Below, in pieces: positions 1-7,516 of a stretch of 38,588 bases of DNA. The translations under genes and the position numbers were made by a program. The first letter of the stretch is position 1, and the number at the start of each line of letters is the position of its first letter. Under the pieces are notes generated by a model. That model was given only the letters and a program-made list of their open reading frames with translations, did no database searches and had not been told where the DNA came from. The DNA comes from Thermoflexus sp. (GTDB lineage Bacteria; Chloroflexota; Anaerolineae; Thermoflexales; Thermoflexaceae), in the NCBI RefSeq assembly GCF_034432235.1, contig NZ_DAOUCJ010000059.1, forward strand, positions 1 through 38,588. The letters are read 5' to 3'.

Positions 1-46
1 TCGGGAGCCGAGGGCGTCGATCGGCCCTGAAAGGTTGCTGTCTGGA

Positions 47-55
47 ATTATAGCA
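47..55 (-). promoter_or_regulatory. Extended -10 element firing off the left edge
   Basis: Read on the minus strand this is TGCTATAAT, a perfect extended -10 (TG-N-TATAAT). No good -35 hexamer sits at 17 bp, which is usual for extended -10 promoters. It would transcribe leftwards into a gene outside the window. Confidence 0.4.
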
Positions 56-82
56 TCCTTACAGGAGGTGAAGGGAGAAGGT

Positions 83-164
83 GGGGGGGACACCCCCCGC
101 AGGGGGCTTTTGCCCCCTGCATCCCCCGATCTCTTGGAACATTGAAAAGCCCCGTGAGCGGGGC
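83..164. repeat. Cluster of GC-rich hairpins
   Basis: Three self-complementary blocks lie head to tail: a G7/C6 pair at 83-98, a perfect 9-bp stem with a TTTT loop at 99-120 (GCAGGGGGC/GCCCCCTGC), and a 6-bp GCCCCG/CGGGGC stem with a TGAG loop at 149-164. There is no following U tract, so a classic intrinsic terminator is not obvious. The first two share sequence and could form alternative structures. This may be a dispersed intergenic repeat or RNA-level structure; I cannot tell which from one copy. Confidence 0.5.
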
Positions 165-289
165 AGGGAAGGGACGGGAGCAAAAAAGCCCGCTGACCCA
201 AGAAGGCGGATCGTTACGGGGCCCGCCCTCCGGAGGGCTCCGCTGCATAAGCCCTGGGCCTGTCAAACCCACCCCCATGCTGTTTCGGG

Positions 290-410
290 AAGATATAGAA
301 CCATCTTCGTTATAATATAAAATTATTTCCGCCTTATAATGTCATTATTTACCAAATAATTAGGTTTATAATTGCCAATTTTGCGCACTTATTAATTTGA
401 TTTGATGAAC
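290..410. promoter_or_regulatory. AT-rich island with three TATAAT hexamers
   Basis: About 120 bp of strongly AT-rich DNA in an otherwise GC-rich window. The hexamer TATAAT occurs at 311-316, 335-340 and 367-372 on the plus strand. None has a convincing -35 at 16-18 bp. It is the only plausible promoter region for the gene starting at 572. The rest of 1-571 shows no credible coding sequence. Confidence 0.4.
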
Positions 411-571
411 AGATGCGGGTTGTCATTGGGATGGATCGCCGAAGTAGAATGTAGAAAAACGCGGTCTCATCTCCTGCGGCCTTCGGGCTGTGGGAGGGAA
501 AAGCGGGTCATTTGCTTAGAGGATCCGGTTGGTCCCGATCCGGAATCCATCCGCTATCCTGGGAGGCCTGG

Positions 572-985
572 ATGTATCCAGAAAGTGAGATCCTGTTCCC
601 ACCGCGCTGTATCCCTTTGCTGGCGGAGGCCCGGGGGAAGGCCTGGAAGGCGCTGGTGCGCCGGGTGGCCCGGTTGCCGGAGGATCACCCGGACACCCTG
701 GCGCTGTCCTTAACAGTGATCCGGCTGGCGGGATGTCTGACCTGTGATATGGACAGCTATCGGGCTTCCCTGGGTTGCGCTGCGTGTTCCCAGCGCGCAG
801 TGGCCGGTTTCAAGGGCACCGATGAGCAATTGATCCGCCGTTTTGAGGAGGCCCGGGAGGAGATCGAGGCCTATTTGAACCAGGGAACGCCTCTCCCCGC
901 CAGGCGGAAGGCGATTTCCCGAAAGGCCCGGGCCAAGGCCTCCTCGAAGGCGGCCCGATCGTCTGGAACCTCCAGGAAGCGATAG
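572..985 (+). CDS. Conserved-looking small protein with two CxxC pairs
   Basis: A 137-residue protein of unknown function. I chose the start at 572 because GGGAGG lies 5 nt upstream; an earlier in-frame ATG at 512 has no ribosome binding site. The middle holds two CxxC pairs (CLTC and CAAC, about 12 residues apart), spaced as in small zinc-binding modules. They are followed by a predicted amphipathic helix with an acidic run (EEAREEIEAYL) and a Lys/Arg/Ser-rich basic tail of about 30 residues. No signal peptide or membrane segment is visible. The basic tail could bind nucleic acid, but that is inference. The next gene (1123) is 137 bp downstream on the same strand with no obvious shared function. 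Confidence 0.6.
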   Translation: MYPESEILFPPRCIPLLAEARGKAWKALVRRVARLPEDHPDTLALSLTVIRLAGCLTCDMDSYRASLGCAACSQRAVAGFKGTDEQLIRRFEEAREEIEAYLNQGTPLPARRKAISRKARAKASSKAARSSGTSRKR

Positions 986-1122
986 ACGCGATTGCCTTTC
1001 GCCTCCACCTGAGGGCCTCCTCCCGGGCTCATCGTAGAGAGAGGCGATTCGGCTTTTCAGATGCGGATGTCCTGGAGTTTCCTGCCGGCGCGCCGCCAGT
1101 TCCTGCCGGAGGGAATCCCCGG

Positions 1123-2805
1123 ATGCCTCGACGCCGGTTCATCCTCTCCTGGATCCTTCTGCTCCTGATTCCCTGGGGAGCCCCCTGGGCTTTCTCGGCG
1201 GGCATGGCCTGGGCCTATGAGGTGACCGGGGAGGAAAACCCGCTGGCCCGTCTGCGTGGGGTTCTCCATTACCTCACGAACCCCCTGCGTCCGGCGCTGC
1301 AGCTGGCCTCCGATGGATCCATTCCCTACACGGATGATCCCCCGTTTGGGGTGAACACTTTCCTGGAGCAGGAAGTGGAGCCGGAGAAGCGGGAGCGGAC
1401 CGTGCGCATGATCGCCGAGGCCGGCTTCCGCTGGATCCGCCAGGAGTTCCCGTGGGCGGACATCGAGATCCATCGGAAGGGGGATTTCGAGGACCGCCGG
1501 CATATCCCCTATCGGTCGGCCTGGGAGAAATACGATCACATTGTGGATCTGGCGGGGCGCTATGGCCTGCGCCTGATCGTGCGGCTCACCAGCCCGCCGG
1601 CCTGGTCGCGCCACGATGGGGAAGCCCGGGGCGCTTTCGCCCCTCCGGACAACCCCGAGGATTTCGCCGATTTCGCCGAGGTGGTGGCCCGGCGCTATCG
1701 CGGGCGGGTGTTCCACTATCAGATCTGGAACGAGCCCAACATCGCCCCTGAGTGGGGATCCTGCCCGACGTGCGCCGTGGATCCGGAAGCGTATACCGAT
1801 TTGCTCTGTCGGGCCTATCGACGGCTGAAGGCGGTGGATCCTCGCATCGTGGTCATCGCGGGGGCGCTGGCGCCCACCCTCTCCCTGAACCCCTATCCGC
1901 CCAATGGGATCAACGATGTGGTCTTCCTGGAGCGGATGTATCGGGCGGGGGCGGGAGCCTGCTTCGATGCCCTCTCCGTCCAGGGATACGGCCTCTGGTC
2001 CGGCCCCACCGATCGCCGTCTCCGGCCCTATGTCATCAACATCAACCGGGCCCTCTACATCCGGGATGTCATGGTGCGCCATGGGGACGCCCACAAGCCG
2101 ATCTACATCGCGGAGATGGGCTGGAACGCGGTGCCGGACGAGGTGGGAGACAAGCGCTTCGGCCAGGTGACGGAGGAGCAGAAGGCGCGCTACCTGGTCG
2201 AAGCCTTCGAGCGGATCCGGCGGGAGTGGCCGTGGGTGGCGGTGGCCAACGTGTGGTTTTTCAAGCGGGCCTCCGATCGGGAGCGGAACCAATCGTTCTA
2301 CTATTTCAGCATCGTGGAGCCGGACTTCACCCCTCTTCCGGCTTATGAGGCCCTGAAAGCCTATCTCCGCCAGCCTCCCCGGATGGATCCGGGGGCGCAC
2401 ACCGCGGCCCACTGGGCGCTGCGCTGGGAAGGCCCGTGGTCCGAGAGCGGGGAAGGGGTTCGCCGGGGCCTTCCGGGAGCCCGGGTCGGGTGGACCTTCT
2501 ATGGGGGCCGGTTGCGTCTGGAGGGGACCAGCGAGGCGGGGGGCCGCCTGCGGGTGGAGATCGACGGCGGCCCGCCCCGTTTCTTTGCCCTGAACGCCGG
2601 GAGCTGGTCGGTGGAGCTTCCTCTGGCGGTCGGGGTGCACGCCGCCCGGGTGACCGTAGAGGCTGGCCCGGTGGCCCTCGCGCGCATCCGCGTGGGGCGG
2701 GGCGGAGAAACGCTGCCGCCGGCCCTCGGCCTGGGATGGCTCGCTCTGGTGATCGGATGGGCCCTCCGCCGGAACGCCCGCTCCCGTCTTCAGGATCGCA
2801 TGTGA
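1123..2805 (+). CDS. Membrane-anchored clan GH-A glycoside hydrolase
   Basis: A 560-residue glycosidase of the retaining (beta/alpha)8 clan GH-A type, resembling GH39/GH5-like enzymes. A hydrophobic N-terminal segment (residues about 7-25) works as signal or anchor. The catalytic barrel covers roughly 60-430. The acid/base Glu is E204 in YQIWNEPN and the likely nucleophile is E331 in IYIAEMGWN; these two strand-4 and strand-7 glutamates define the clan. Residues about 440-530 look like a beta-rich accessory domain, and a C-terminal transmembrane helix (about 535-551) is followed by a basic tail, so the enzyme is probably tethered outside the cell. GGAGGG precedes the start by 9 nt. It lies upstream of a sugar-import locus and may supply oligosaccharides to it. 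Family and substrate are unassigned. Confidence 0.85.
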   Translation: MPRRRFILSWILLLLIPWGAPWAFSAGMAWAYEVTGEENPLARLRGVLHYLTNPLRPALQLASDGSIPYTDDPPFGVNTFLEQEVEPEKRERTVRMIAEAGFRWIRQEFPWADIEIHRKGDFEDRRHIPYRSAWEKYDHIVDLAGRYGLRLIVRLTSPPAWSRHDGEARGAFAPPDNPEDFADFAEVVARRYRGRVFHYQIWNEPNIAPEWGSCPTCAVDPEAYTDLLCRAYRRLKAVDPRIVVIAGALAPTLSLNPYPPNGINDVVFLERMYRAGAGACFDALSVQGYGLWSGPTDRRLRPYVININRALYIRDVMVRHGDAHKPIYIAEMGWNAVPDEVGDKRFGQVTEEQKARYLVEAFERIRREWPWVAVANVWFFKRASDRERNQSFYYFSIVEPDFTPLPAYEALKAYLRQPPRMDPGAHTAAHWALRWEGPWSESGEGVRRGLPGARVGWTFYGGRLRLEGTSEAGGRLRVEIDGGPPRFFALNAGSWSVELPLAVGVHAARVTVEAGPVALARIRVGRGGETLPPALGLGWLALVIGWALRRNARSRLQDRM

Positions 2806-2937
2806 CACGCCACGAAGGGGCCGGCCTCCCCTTCTTTCAGCGCGGGCTTCTGCCGCATGCAGATCTCCTGGGCAATGGGACACCGGCTGGCGTATAGGCA
2901 GCCGTCGTGAAGATTCCCCAAGGCCAGAGCGCGCATA
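2790..2937 (-). pseudogene. Remnant of an oligopeptide ABC transporter ATPase C-terminus
   Basis: The minus strand encodes about 45 residues that look like the C-terminal tail of DppD/OppD/OppF-type ATPases: NLHDGCLYASRCPIAQEIC, then a proline-containing linker, then GPFVACHM just before the stop. All four cysteines of this oligopeptide-type tail are present (C-x6-C-x6-C and a final CH). No Walker or signature motifs are found upstream; the open frame runs on to 3032 with unrelated sequence across the lacI promoter. The stop lies inside the 3' end of the convergent glycosidase gene (16-bp overlap). I read it as the scar of a deleted peptide transporter gene. Confidence 0.65.
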
Positions 2938-2985
2938 AAACCCCCTCTCTGATCTCCGATCCCCTGAGCTAAGAAAGGGACTCTC

Positions 2986-3014
2986 TTGACAGGCGAACAC
3001 GATATCCATATAAT
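2986..3014 (+). promoter_or_regulatory. Perfect consensus sigma70 promoter of the lacI-type gene
   Basis: TTGACA (2986-2991) and TATAAT (3009-3014) are both exact consensus, separated by 17 bp. Transcription would begin near 3021, giving a very short leader before the ATG at 3047. It probably drives the regulator and, by read-through of a 41-bp gap, the ABC transporter genes. Confidence 0.85.
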
Positions 3015-3028
3015 TAGGCTAAATTTTC

Positions 3029-3040
3029 GCACACGTGTGC
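3029..3040. promoter_or_regulatory. Palindromic operator, probably for the LacI-type regulator
   Basis: A perfect 12-bp palindrome, GCACACGTGTGC, with a central CG step, sits about 8 bp past the predicted transcription start and just before the regulator's ATG. LacI-family operators are typically such CG-centred palindromes, and the position suits roadblock-type autorepression. I did not find a second copy near the other genes of the locus. Confidence 0.65.
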
Positions 3041-3046
3041 ACCCCC

Positions 3047-4060
3047 ATGCGCGTGACGATCAAGGACATCGCCCGGGCGGCGGGGGTGAGCCATACCACG
3101 GTCTCCCGGGCGTTGCGGGATAGCGAGGAGATCCACCCGGAGACCCGGGCGCGGATCCGGGCCATCGCCGAGGCCCTGGGGTATCGGCCGAACCCGGTGG
3201 CCCGGGCCCTCCAGGGCCGTCGCACCCAGACGCTGGGCGTGGTGGTCACCCGCCTCAGTGACCCCTTCCACACGGAGGTGGTCCAGGGGATCGAGATGGT
3301 CGCCCAGGCCCGTGGCTATGGGATCCTCCTCAGCCTGTCCCACGAGGATCCGGAGAAGGAGCGCGCTATCGTGGAGCTCCTGGCCGCCAAACAGGTGGAC
3401 GGCATCATTGTGGCCGCTTCCCGCCTCGGAAGCCGTTACCTCCCTATGCTGGAAGCCCTGCAGATCCCCATCGTGCTGATCAACAGCCACCAGACGGGGC
3501 CGTATGTCTATTCGGTGGCTACGGATAACGTGCACGGTGGATATCTGGCCGCCCGTTATCTGATCGGCCTGGGCCATCGGGCCATCGCCTACATCGGCAG
3601 CCGTCGGGGCGGGCGCAGCAACCAGGACCGCTACCGCGGCCACCGGCAGGCGTTGCGGGAGGCGGGGCTGCCCCTTCGCCCGGAGTGGGTGGTGAAGGGA
3701 GACGGTCGGGTGGAGGGCGGCGAGGCGGCCATGCGCCGGCTGCTGGAGGCCGATCCCCGGCCCACGGCGGTGTTCTGTTACAACGACCTCACGGCCATCG
3801 GCGCGCTGAAGGCCGCCTTGCGCGCTGGCCTGCGGGTTCCCCACGATCTCTCCATCATCGGCTTCGATGGGCTGGAGGAAGGAACGTATGTGACCCCGAT
3901 GCTGACCACCGTGGCCCAGCCCCGGCGACAGCTGGGCCGGCTGGCCGCAGAGATGCTCCTCGAGATCCTGGAGGGCCGCCCCTCCCCGAAGCATATCCTG
4001 CTTCAGGGGACGCTGATCGAGCGGGAGTCCTGCGGGCCGCCGCGTGAGGCGGGGCCCTGA
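3047..4060 (+). CDS. LacI-family transcriptional regulator
   Basis: A 337-residue repressor with the standard layout. An N-terminal helix-turn-helix (TIKDIARAAGVSHTTVSRAL) and hinge helix (GYRPNPVARAL, about residues 46-56) are followed by a periplasmic-binding-protein-like effector domain ending in a typical SIIGFDG / TTVAQP region. The ATG at 3047 places the HTH at the usual distance from the N-terminus; an in-frame GTG at 3035 would overlap the operator palindrome and seems less likely. It lies 41 bp upstream of the sugar-binding lipoprotein gene on the same strand, so it most likely senses the imported sugar and controls the transporter and hydrolases. The effector is not predictable from sequence alone. 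Confidence 0.9.
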   Translation: MRVTIKDIARAAGVSHTTVSRALRDSEEIHPETRARIRAIAEALGYRPNPVARALQGRRTQTLGVVVTRLSDPFHTEVVQGIEMVAQARGYGILLSLSHEDPEKERAIVELLAAKQVDGIIVAASRLGSRYLPMLEALQIPIVLINSHQTGPYVYSVATDNVHGGYLAARYLIGLGHRAIAYIGSRRGGRSNQDRYRGHRQALREAGLPLRPEWVVKGDGRVEGGEAAMRRLLEADPRPTAVFCYNDLTAIGALKAALRAGLRVPHDLSIIGFDGLEEGTYVTPMLTTVAQPRRQLGRLAAEMLLEILEGRPSPKHILLQGTLIERESCGPPREAGP

Positions 4061-4101
4061 ATCCAGAAGATGGAGAGAAACTCTGTGTAAGGGAGGTCGC
4101 C

Positions 4102-5562
4102 ATGAAACGCGCGATCGGTTCCGCCCTGTCGTGGATGGCTGTTGTGGTCCTCCTGGTCGCCGCGTGTGCGCCGGCGGCCACGCCGACGCCTACCCCCACC
4201 GCCGCCCCGCCGCCCACGCCGGCTCCCAGCCCCACCCCTGCGCCTTCCCCCACGCCCGCCCCCGTGGAGATCTCCATCACCTGCCGCTGTGTCAAAGGTG
4301 GGGTGAACGCCAATCTCGTGAAGTGGCTCACCGAAACGGTGATCCCCGCTTTCGAGCAGCGGATGGCCGCCCAGGGGACCCCGGTGAAGGTCCGGCTGGT
4401 GGAGTTCGGGGGCAGCGATGAGGAGCTGAAGGCGCAATACGCTCTGGACCTCAAGGCCGGCAAGGGGCACGATGTGATGGCCTTCGACGGCTTCTGGACG
4501 GCGGAGTTCGTCGCTGGCGGCCTGATCAAGCCGCTGGATGAGATCGCCGGCCCTGAGGTCAACCAGTGGGAGGGCTGGTCCCATATCCCGCAAACGGTGC
4601 AGGCCCTGTTGATGTATCAGGGCAAGCGCTACGGCATCCCCACCGGCACCGACGTCCGGGTGATCTGGTATCGCAAGGATCTCTTCAAGCAGGCCGGCCT
4701 GCCGGAGAACTGGCAGCCGACCTCCTGGGAGGACATCTTCGCGGCCGCCCGGCAGATCAAGAAGGCCCTCCCCGGTGTGACCCCCATGCAGGTCAACGCC
4801 GGCACTGCGATGGGCGAGGCGACCACCATGCAGGGCTTTTACCCCGTGCTGCTCTCCGCTGGCTCCTTCATCTATGATTGGGACAAAAACAAGTGGATCG
4901 TGCGCAGCCCGGCGATGCTGGACGCCCTGAATTTCTACAAGCGGGTCTACCTCGATGAGAAGCTGGGCGACCAGCGCCTCCAGCTGATCAAGGAGGGTCG
5001 CAACCAGTCCTTCGCCCTGTTCCGGGATGGCAAGATCGCCATGCTGTGGGAGGGCGATTTCTTCTGGCGCTCGGTGCTCAACCCGGCCGCCAAGTCTGAA
5101 TGGGCGATCCCCAACCGGGACGAGGTGGTGGGCTGGGCGAAGATCCCCGCGAAGGAGCCCGGCAAGGGTTACCGGGGGCAGGACTTCGTGACCATCTCCG
5201 GCGGCACTGGCTTCATCCTCAACCCCAACACCAAGCATCCGAAGGAGGCCTGGGCCTTCCTGTCGTTTATGTTCAGTAAGGAGATGTTGATGGAGTTCCA
5301 GAAGATCGAGCCGCGGATCCGGGCCCGGGACGACGTGCCGGTGACGGGCGACCCAGTGATGACGGAGCTGGCGAAGCTGCTGCCGCTGACCACGGTGCGC
5401 CCCATGCTCCCGGTCTACCCGAAGGTCTCCCAGGCGGCGCAGCTGGCCACCGAGCGCGTGGTCTCCGGCGAGATGACCCCTGAGCGGGCGATGGACGCTT
5501 ACGCCCGTGAGGTGACCGACCTGGTGGGCCCGGACAACGTGCTGGATCTGATGCCGCGGTGA
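4102..5562 (+). CDS. Sugar ABC transporter substrate-binding lipoprotein
   Basis: A 486-residue extracellular solute-binding protein of the MalE/UgpB-like class. The signal peptide ends in a lipobox (LVAAC, lipidated Cys22), followed by a Pro/Thr/Ala-rich tether of about 30 residues, as is common for lipoproteins of monoderm-like bacteria. The mature part has the expected patterns of a type 1 binding fold, such as YGIPTGTDVRVIWYRKDLF and AWAFLSFMFSKEML near the C-terminus. GGGAGG stands 6 nt before the ATG. It is followed by a strong hairpin and then two permease genes, the usual order for a carbohydrate ABC operon. With a GH38 enzyme downstream, a mannose-containing oligosaccharide is a reasonable ligand guess. 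Confidence 0.92.
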   Translation: MKRAIGSALSWMAVVVLLVAACAPAATPTPTPTAAPPPTPAPSPTPAPSPTPAPVEISITCRCVKGGVNANLVKWLTETVIPAFEQRMAAQGTPVKVRLVEFGGSDEELKAQYALDLKAGKGHDVMAFDGFWTAEFVAGGLIKPLDEIAGPEVNQWEGWSHIPQTVQALLMYQGKRYGIPTGTDVRVIWYRKDLFKQAGLPENWQPTSWEDIFAAARQIKKALPGVTPMQVNAGTAMGEATTMQGFYPVLLSAGSFIYDWDKNKWIVRSPAMLDALNFYKRVYLDEKLGDQRLQLIKEGRNQSFALFRDGKIAMLWEGDFFWRSVLNPAAKSEWAIPNRDEVVGWAKIPAKEPGKGYRGQDFVTISGGTGFILNPNTKHPKEAWAFLSFMFSKEMLMEFQKIEPRIRARDDVPVTGDPVMTELAKLLPLTTVRPMLPVYPKVSQAAQLATERVVSGEMTPERAMDAYAREVTDLVGPDNVLDLMPR

Positions 5563-5601
5563 GGATATCTGATCCGCGTGGGGCCGGTGGGAGGGGTGTC
5601 T

Positions 5602-5630
5602 GGAGCGGGGCGCCCCGGGCGCCCCGCTCC
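5602..5630 (+). terminator. Intercistronic hairpin between binding protein and permease
   Basis: A perfect 13-bp stem (GGAGCGGGGCGCC against its complement) with a CCG loop. No U tract follows. Hairpins at this place in sugar ABC operons usually protect the abundant binding-protein mRNA or partially attenuate the downstream permease genes. Confidence 0.7.
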
Positions 5631-5662
5631 CCTTCGCTGGATTTCCCGGATGGAGGTGATGG

Positions 5663-6571
5663 GTGACCCCGCGCCGTCCGATCCTCTCGATGCAGGTTGG
5701 GGTGCTGTTCCTGCTTCCCGCCATGTTCTTTGTGGCGGTTTTCCTCGTATTCCCCTCCTTCTGGGTGCTCTGGATCAGCCTCACCAACCAGACCCTGACC
5801 GGCGAGGCCGCGCTGCGGCCCCAGTTCGTCGGCCTGGCGAATTTCCAGGCCCTCTTCGATTTTGAGAACTGGATGGTCCGGGGCTATTTCGGCAACGCCC
5901 TGCGCAACAGCGTGCTCTTCGTCATCGGCTCCGGCCTGATCGGCCAGGCGGGGCTGGGGCTGGCCATCGCCTGGGCTTTTTATCGCCGGCGGGGGCTGTT
6001 GCGGGAGCTGGTGTATACCCTGGCGATCCTCGCCTGGATCATCCCCGATGTGGTGGTCGCCTTCATGTGGGTCGCCTATCTGGATCGGGATCAGGGGACG
6101 CTGAACGCCGTCCTCTCGGCGCTGGGCCTGGGGCGGGTCGACTGGCTGATCGAGCGGCCGTTGCTTTCGATCATCATTTTCAACACATGGCGGGGGACGG
6201 CCTTTTCGATGCTGTTGTTTTCTTCGGCGCTGGCCACATTGCCGCCTTCTTACCTGGAGGCGGCTGCAGTGGCGGGCGCCCGTCCATGGCAGGCCTTTCG
6301 GGACATCATCCTGCCCTCCATCCGCAGCCACATCCTCACCGATCTGGTGCTGATCACCCTCTGGACGTTCAATACGTTTACGCCCTATCTGATCACCGCC
6401 GGCGGCCCGACGTTCCGCTCGGAGGTGGTTTCGATCTACACCTTCCGCATCGCCTTCCAGAATTTCGAGTTCGGCCGGGGGGCGGCCGTGGCGGTGGTGA
6501 TGATGATGATCAACCTGGCCCTCGCCCTGGTCTATCTCTCCACGCTGCGCCGGGAGGCCCGCGCCCGATGA
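5663..6571 (+). CDS. Sugar ABC transporter permease, MalF-like
   Basis: A 302-residue inner-membrane permease with six predicted transmembrane helices and the cytoplasmic EAA loop (YLEAAAVAGARPWQAFRDI, near residues 197-215) that docks to the ATPase. The start is a GTG with GGAGG 6 nt upstream. The C-terminus overlaps the next permease gene by ATGA, so the two are translationally coupled. It pairs with the MalG-like permease to form the heterodimeric channel used by the binding protein at 4102. Confidence 0.92.
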   Translation: MTPRRPILSMQVGVLFLLPAMFFVAVFLVFPSFWVLWISLTNQTLTGEAALRPQFVGLANFQALFDFENWMVRGYFGNALRNSVLFVIGSGLIGQAGLGLAIAWAFYRRRGLLRELVYTLAILAWIIPDVVVAFMWVAYLDRDQGTLNAVLSALGLGRVDWLIERPLLSIIIFNTWRGTAFSMLLFSSALATLPPSYLEAAAVAGARPWQAFRDIILPSIRSHILTDLVLITLWTFNTFTPYLITAGGPTFRSEVVSIYTFRIAFQNFEFGRGAAVAVVMMMINLALALVYLSTLRREARAR

Positions 6572-7395
6572 AGACGGTCCGCAGTGTGCTCTCGCGCATC
6601 GGGTTTTCGCTGTTCGCCGCGCTGGTGGGGGCTTTCTTCGCCCTGCCCATGCTCTGGCTGCTGCTGGCCCCCTTCAACGCCCGGGGGACGCTGGCGGTGG
6701 AGCTGCCGCGCCCGTTCACCCTGGCGAACTTTGAAGCTGTCTTCGCCAACACCTTCGCGATGCGCGCGCTGCTCAACAGCATGCTCCTCGCCGGAGGAAC
6801 CATGCTCACCGTCACCCTCACCGCGACCCTGGCCGCTTACGCCCTCTCCCGCGCGGAGGTGCCCTATTATGATCTGCTGACCTACGGGCTGATCCTGTTC
6901 TCTTCGGTGGTCACCGGAACGGCGGCCATGGTCCCCATCTTTCTTCTGGCCAACGCCCTGGGGCTGGTGGACACCTATATGGGGGTGATCCTGGCGTTCA
7001 CGGGGGGGCTGTTGCCCACAGCCATCTTCATCCTGCGGGACTTCGTGGAGGGCCTTCCGCGTTCTTATGAGGAATCGGCGATGGTGTGCGGGGCGACGCC
7101 GTGGCAGATGGTGCGGGATGTGGTGATGCCGCTGTTGCGGCCGGGGATGATGGTGGTGGGGATCTGGGCCTTCGTGCAGGTGTGGGGGGCGTTCCTCATC
7201 CCCTTTGTGCTGTTGCGGACCCCGGAGCGCATGCCTGCGGCGATCGCGATTTATTCATTCTACACCGAGGCCGGCACGCCCATCCTCACCCTCACCTCGG
7301 CCTACGCGCTGCTCTACGCTCTGCCGGTGCTGGGCCTGTATCTCTTTGTGAACGCCCGCTACGGGTTCCGGTTCTTCGGCGGGATCAAACGGTGA
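6568..7395 (+). CDS. Sugar ABC transporter permease, MalG-like
   Basis: A 275-residue permease with six hydrophobic segments and the EAA loop (SYEESAMVCGATPWQMVRDV). The ATG at 6568 overlaps the stop of the previous permease (ATGA). The reading frame stays open upstream, but that part is a shadow of the MalF-like gene. The C-terminal FVNARYGFRFFGGIKR resembles the ending of many MalG-like proteins (typically Q..f..Gl..GavKg). It forms the second half of the transporter channel. Confidence 0.92.
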   Translation: MKTVRSVLSRIGFSLFAALVGAFFALPMLWLLLAPFNARGTLAVELPRPFTLANFEAVFANTFAMRALLNSMLLAGGTMLTVTLTATLAAYALSRAEVPYYDLLTYGLILFSSVVTGTAAMVPIFLLANALGLVDTYMGVILAFTGGLLPTAIFILRDFVEGLPRSYEESAMVCGATPWQMVRDVVMPLLRPGMMVVGIWAFVQVWGAFLIPFVLLRTPERMPAAIAIYSFYTEAGTPILTLTSAYALLYALPVLGLYLFVNARYGFRFFGGIKR

Positions 7396-7516
7396 GGAGC
7401 CGATCGAATGGAACCGCTGCGCGCTCCCATGGGGCAAAGCGAAGCGGGGCAGGCAAACCGGTAGCATCCGATGTTGGAGGTGCCGGACGCAGATTTTTGA
7501 GGAGGCAAGGCCTGCG

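Noticed and set aside
81..320. Short open frames in both strands at the left end
   Set aside because: They run through the hairpin block, lack ribosome sites and have random composition.
402..713. Plus-strand open frame overlapping the CxxC/CxxC gene
   Set aside because: No ribosome site and no protein-like pattern; the frame starting at 572 has both.
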